Shown: positions 6,776 to 8,016 of the stretch, in pieces
How the letters are laid out: every line of letters begins with the position of its first letter
Position numbering within the stretch: position 1 is the first letter of the stretch
Assembly: GCA_018267795.1 (NCBI GenBank)
Contig: JAFDXS010000087.1
Span: forward strand, 1 to 8,016
Direction: 5' to 3'
Origin: Bacteroidota bacterium
Lineage (GTDB): Bacteria; Bacteroidota; Bacteroidia; Chitinophagales; Chitinophagaceae
Length of the DNA: 8,016 bases
Made by a program: the position numbers and the translations under genes
The notes under the pieces: model-generated
The model's database searches: none
What the model was told of the DNA's origin: nothing
Seen by the model: only the letters and a program-made list of their open reading frames with translations

Positions 6776-7987
6776 ATGCATATAGCTATAATAGGTGCCG
6801 GTGCTGCGGGTTGTTTTGCTGCGGCCAATATTCCATACAAAGAAGGCCAGCAGGTAACAATACTTGAAAAGACGGGCAAGGTGCTGCAAAAGGTAAAAGT
6901 ATCAGGTGGAGGGCGCTGCAATGTAACTCATGCTTGCTTCGATATTCCTGAACTTGTTACCCGCTATCCGAGAGGAAAGCAACTGCTGCGTAAATCATTG
7001 TACCGCTTTAGTCCGCAGGATACTGTAAGCTGGTTTGAACAACGTGGGGTAAAACTGAAGACTGAAGATGATGGCCGCATGTTCCCGATGACAGATAGCT
7101 CGCAAACTATCATTGATTGCCTATGGAACGAGGTGATGCGCAATAAGGTTGAAATACTATATCACAGGTCTGTAGAAAGAATAGAAAAAGTTGCTGATAA
7201 GTTCGTTATTCATTTTGCGGATGCGCCCTCTGTGTTGGCAGACCGTGTGTTGATAACCTGTGGAGGCTTCCCAAAGAAGGAGCAATATAAATGGATAGAG
7301 CAGTTGGGACATACAATACAACCGCCTGTACCATCACTATTCACTTTTAATATAGCTAAGCATCCTATTACAGAATTGATGGGTGTAGTGGTGAATAATG
7401 CTACTATAAAAATATCCGGAACAAAAATAGCTGAACAGGGCCCTGTATTAATAACGCACTGGGGGCTGAGCGGCCCAGCTGTGTTGCGCACATCAGCCTG
7501 GGCAGCAAGAGAATTGCAGCAACGCAATTACGAATTCCAGGTCCAACTAAACTGGCTGGGGGATGTGAAAGAAGATGAGCTGCGCGAAAGTTTTTCGCAA
7601 TTAAGAAAAGAGCAGGGTAAGCAACTGATACAAACTAAAAATCCATTCTCACTGCCACGCAGGCTGTGGGAATACTTGCTGCAACAAAGCGGGATAGCCC
7701 ATGAGGTGAAATGGGGTGAGCTACAGGCAGCAGCGCAAAATAAACTTATAGAGCGGCTGATACGGGATAGCTACAATGTAAAAGGGAAAACCATTTTTAA
7801 AGAAGAGTTTGTTACCTGTGGAGGGGTAACACTATCCGAAATTGACCCACAGACTATGGAGAGCCGCAAAGTGCCGGGACTATATTTTGCCGGAGAAATA
7901 CTGGATGTAGACGGCATAACAGGAGGTTACAATTTTCAGAATGCCTGGAGCAGCGGGTGGATTGCTGCGCAGAATATGGTCTTATAG
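6776..7987 (+). CDS. FAD-dependent oxidoreductase, HI0933/YhiN (BaiN/RdsA-like) family
   Basis: This 403-residue flavoprotein has the usual length of the HI0933 family. It shows the N-terminal dinucleotide-binding motif IGAGAAGCFAA (6-16), the acidic end of the second strand (LEK, 30-32), the family signature VSGGGRCNVTH (42-52), DDGRMFPMTDSS (98-109), a second FAD contact TCGGFPK (161-167), THWGLSGPAVL (227-237), and the C-terminal FAD-binding block VTCGGVTLSEI (346-356) with GLYFAGEILDVDGITGGYNFQNAWSSG (368-394). The protein looks intact and cytoplasmic. Members are widespread but poorly characterised. One clostridial relative (BaiN) acts in bile-acid dehydroxylation, which should not be transferred to this protein. 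The ATG lies four bases after the maeB stop, so the gene is probably co-transcribed and possibly translationally coupled. The substrate is unknown. Its stop is three bases from the apparent end of a convergent gene. Confidence 0.93.
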   Translation: MHIAIIGAGAAGCFAAANIPYKEGQQVTILEKTGKVLQKVKVSGGGRCNVTHACFDIPELVTRYPRGKQLLRKSLYRFSPQDTVSWFEQRGVKLKTEDDGRMFPMTDSSQTIIDCLWNEVMRNKVEILYHRSVERIEKVADKFVIHFADAPSVLADRVLITCGGFPKKEQYKWIEQLGHTIQPPVPSLFTFNIAKHPITELMGVVVNNATIKISGTKIAEQGPVLITHWGLSGPAVLRTSAWAARELQQRNYEFQVQLNWLGDVKEDELRESFSQLRKEQGKQLIQTKNPFSLPRRLWEYLLQQSGIAHEVKWGELQAAAQNKLIERLIRDSYNVKGKTIFKEEFVTCGGVTLSEIDPQTMESRKVPGLYFAGEILDVDGITGGYNFQNAWSSGWIAAQNMVL

Positions 7988-7990
7988 TGC

Positions 7991-8016
7991 TTATTCCTTC
8001 ACGTCCAGCACATCAC
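7991..8016 (-). CDS. Possible C-terminal end of a minus-strand gene (5' part outside window)
   Basis: On the minus strand a frame entering from the right edge reads DVLDVKE and then stops at TAA (7991-7993). The acidic, lysine-containing tail and the stop placed three bases from the convergent flavoprotein gene fit a real gene end in this compact layout. Only seven codons are visible, so neither the family nor even the coding nature can be confirmed. Confidence 0.4.

Noticed and set aside
7210..7527. A 105-codon minus-strand open frame
   Set aside because: It is antisense to the conserved core of the HI0933-family gene and has no recognisable motifs.
1..8016. Mobile elements, CRISPR repeats, tRNA/rRNA genes, riboswitches or a defence-type gene cluster
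   Set aside because: I found no transposase or integrase motifs, no regularly spaced repeats, no tRNA-like cloverleaf and no gap over 131 bases to hold a structured RNA.

Overview
The window reads as a densely packed chromosomal stretch from a member of the Bacteroidota, most likely of the Chitinophagales/Chitinophagaceae type. Three things point there: a secreted protein with a type IX secretion (T9SS) C-terminal sorting domain, a conserved but uncharacterised small protein of a kind I associate with that group, and intergenic sequences that look like the Bacteroidota promoter pattern (TTTG, spacer, TAnnTTTG-like) rather than E. coli -35/-10 boxes. Ribosome binding sites are weak or absent, as is usual in this phylum. 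The taxonomic call is an inference from these features, not from a marker gene.

Layout. Positions 1-303 hold the 3' end of a family 2 glycosyltransferase (+ strand). It converges, with a 12-base gap, on a minus-strand block read right to left: a small conserved protein of unknown function (3794-4345), a membrane sensor histidine kinase without an adjacent response regulator (2358-3683), and a large secreted Fn3/T9SS protein with a gingipain-like central region (316-2304). A 131-base divergent intergenic region (4346-4476) carries candidate promoters for both directions and a 14-base perfect palindrome. To its right, on the + strand, a malic enzyme fused to a phosphotransacetylase-like domain (maeB, 4477-6771) is followed after 4 bases by an HI0933/YhiN-family flavoprotein (6776-7987). 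The last bases appear to hold the C-terminus of a minus-strand gene (7991-8016).

How the genes work together. maeB links the TCA cycle to pyruvate and NADPH supply. The flavoprotein is probably co-transcribed with it, but no functional link can be shown from sequence. The histidine kinase and the surface or secreted protein lie in the same orientation with a short gap and may share a transcript. The glycosyltransferase is probably part of lipopolysaccharide or other surface-glycan synthesis. Most of the window is ordinary housekeeping and cell-surface content. I see no mobile element, CRISPR array, tRNA or rRNA, and no clear evidence for a new multi-gene system. The points most worth following up are the degenerate phosphotransacetylase active site in MaeB, the apparently dead gingipain-like region, the palindrome inside a candidate promoter, and the strong AUA preference for isoleucine in maeB. 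No gene-free stretch exceeds 131 bases.
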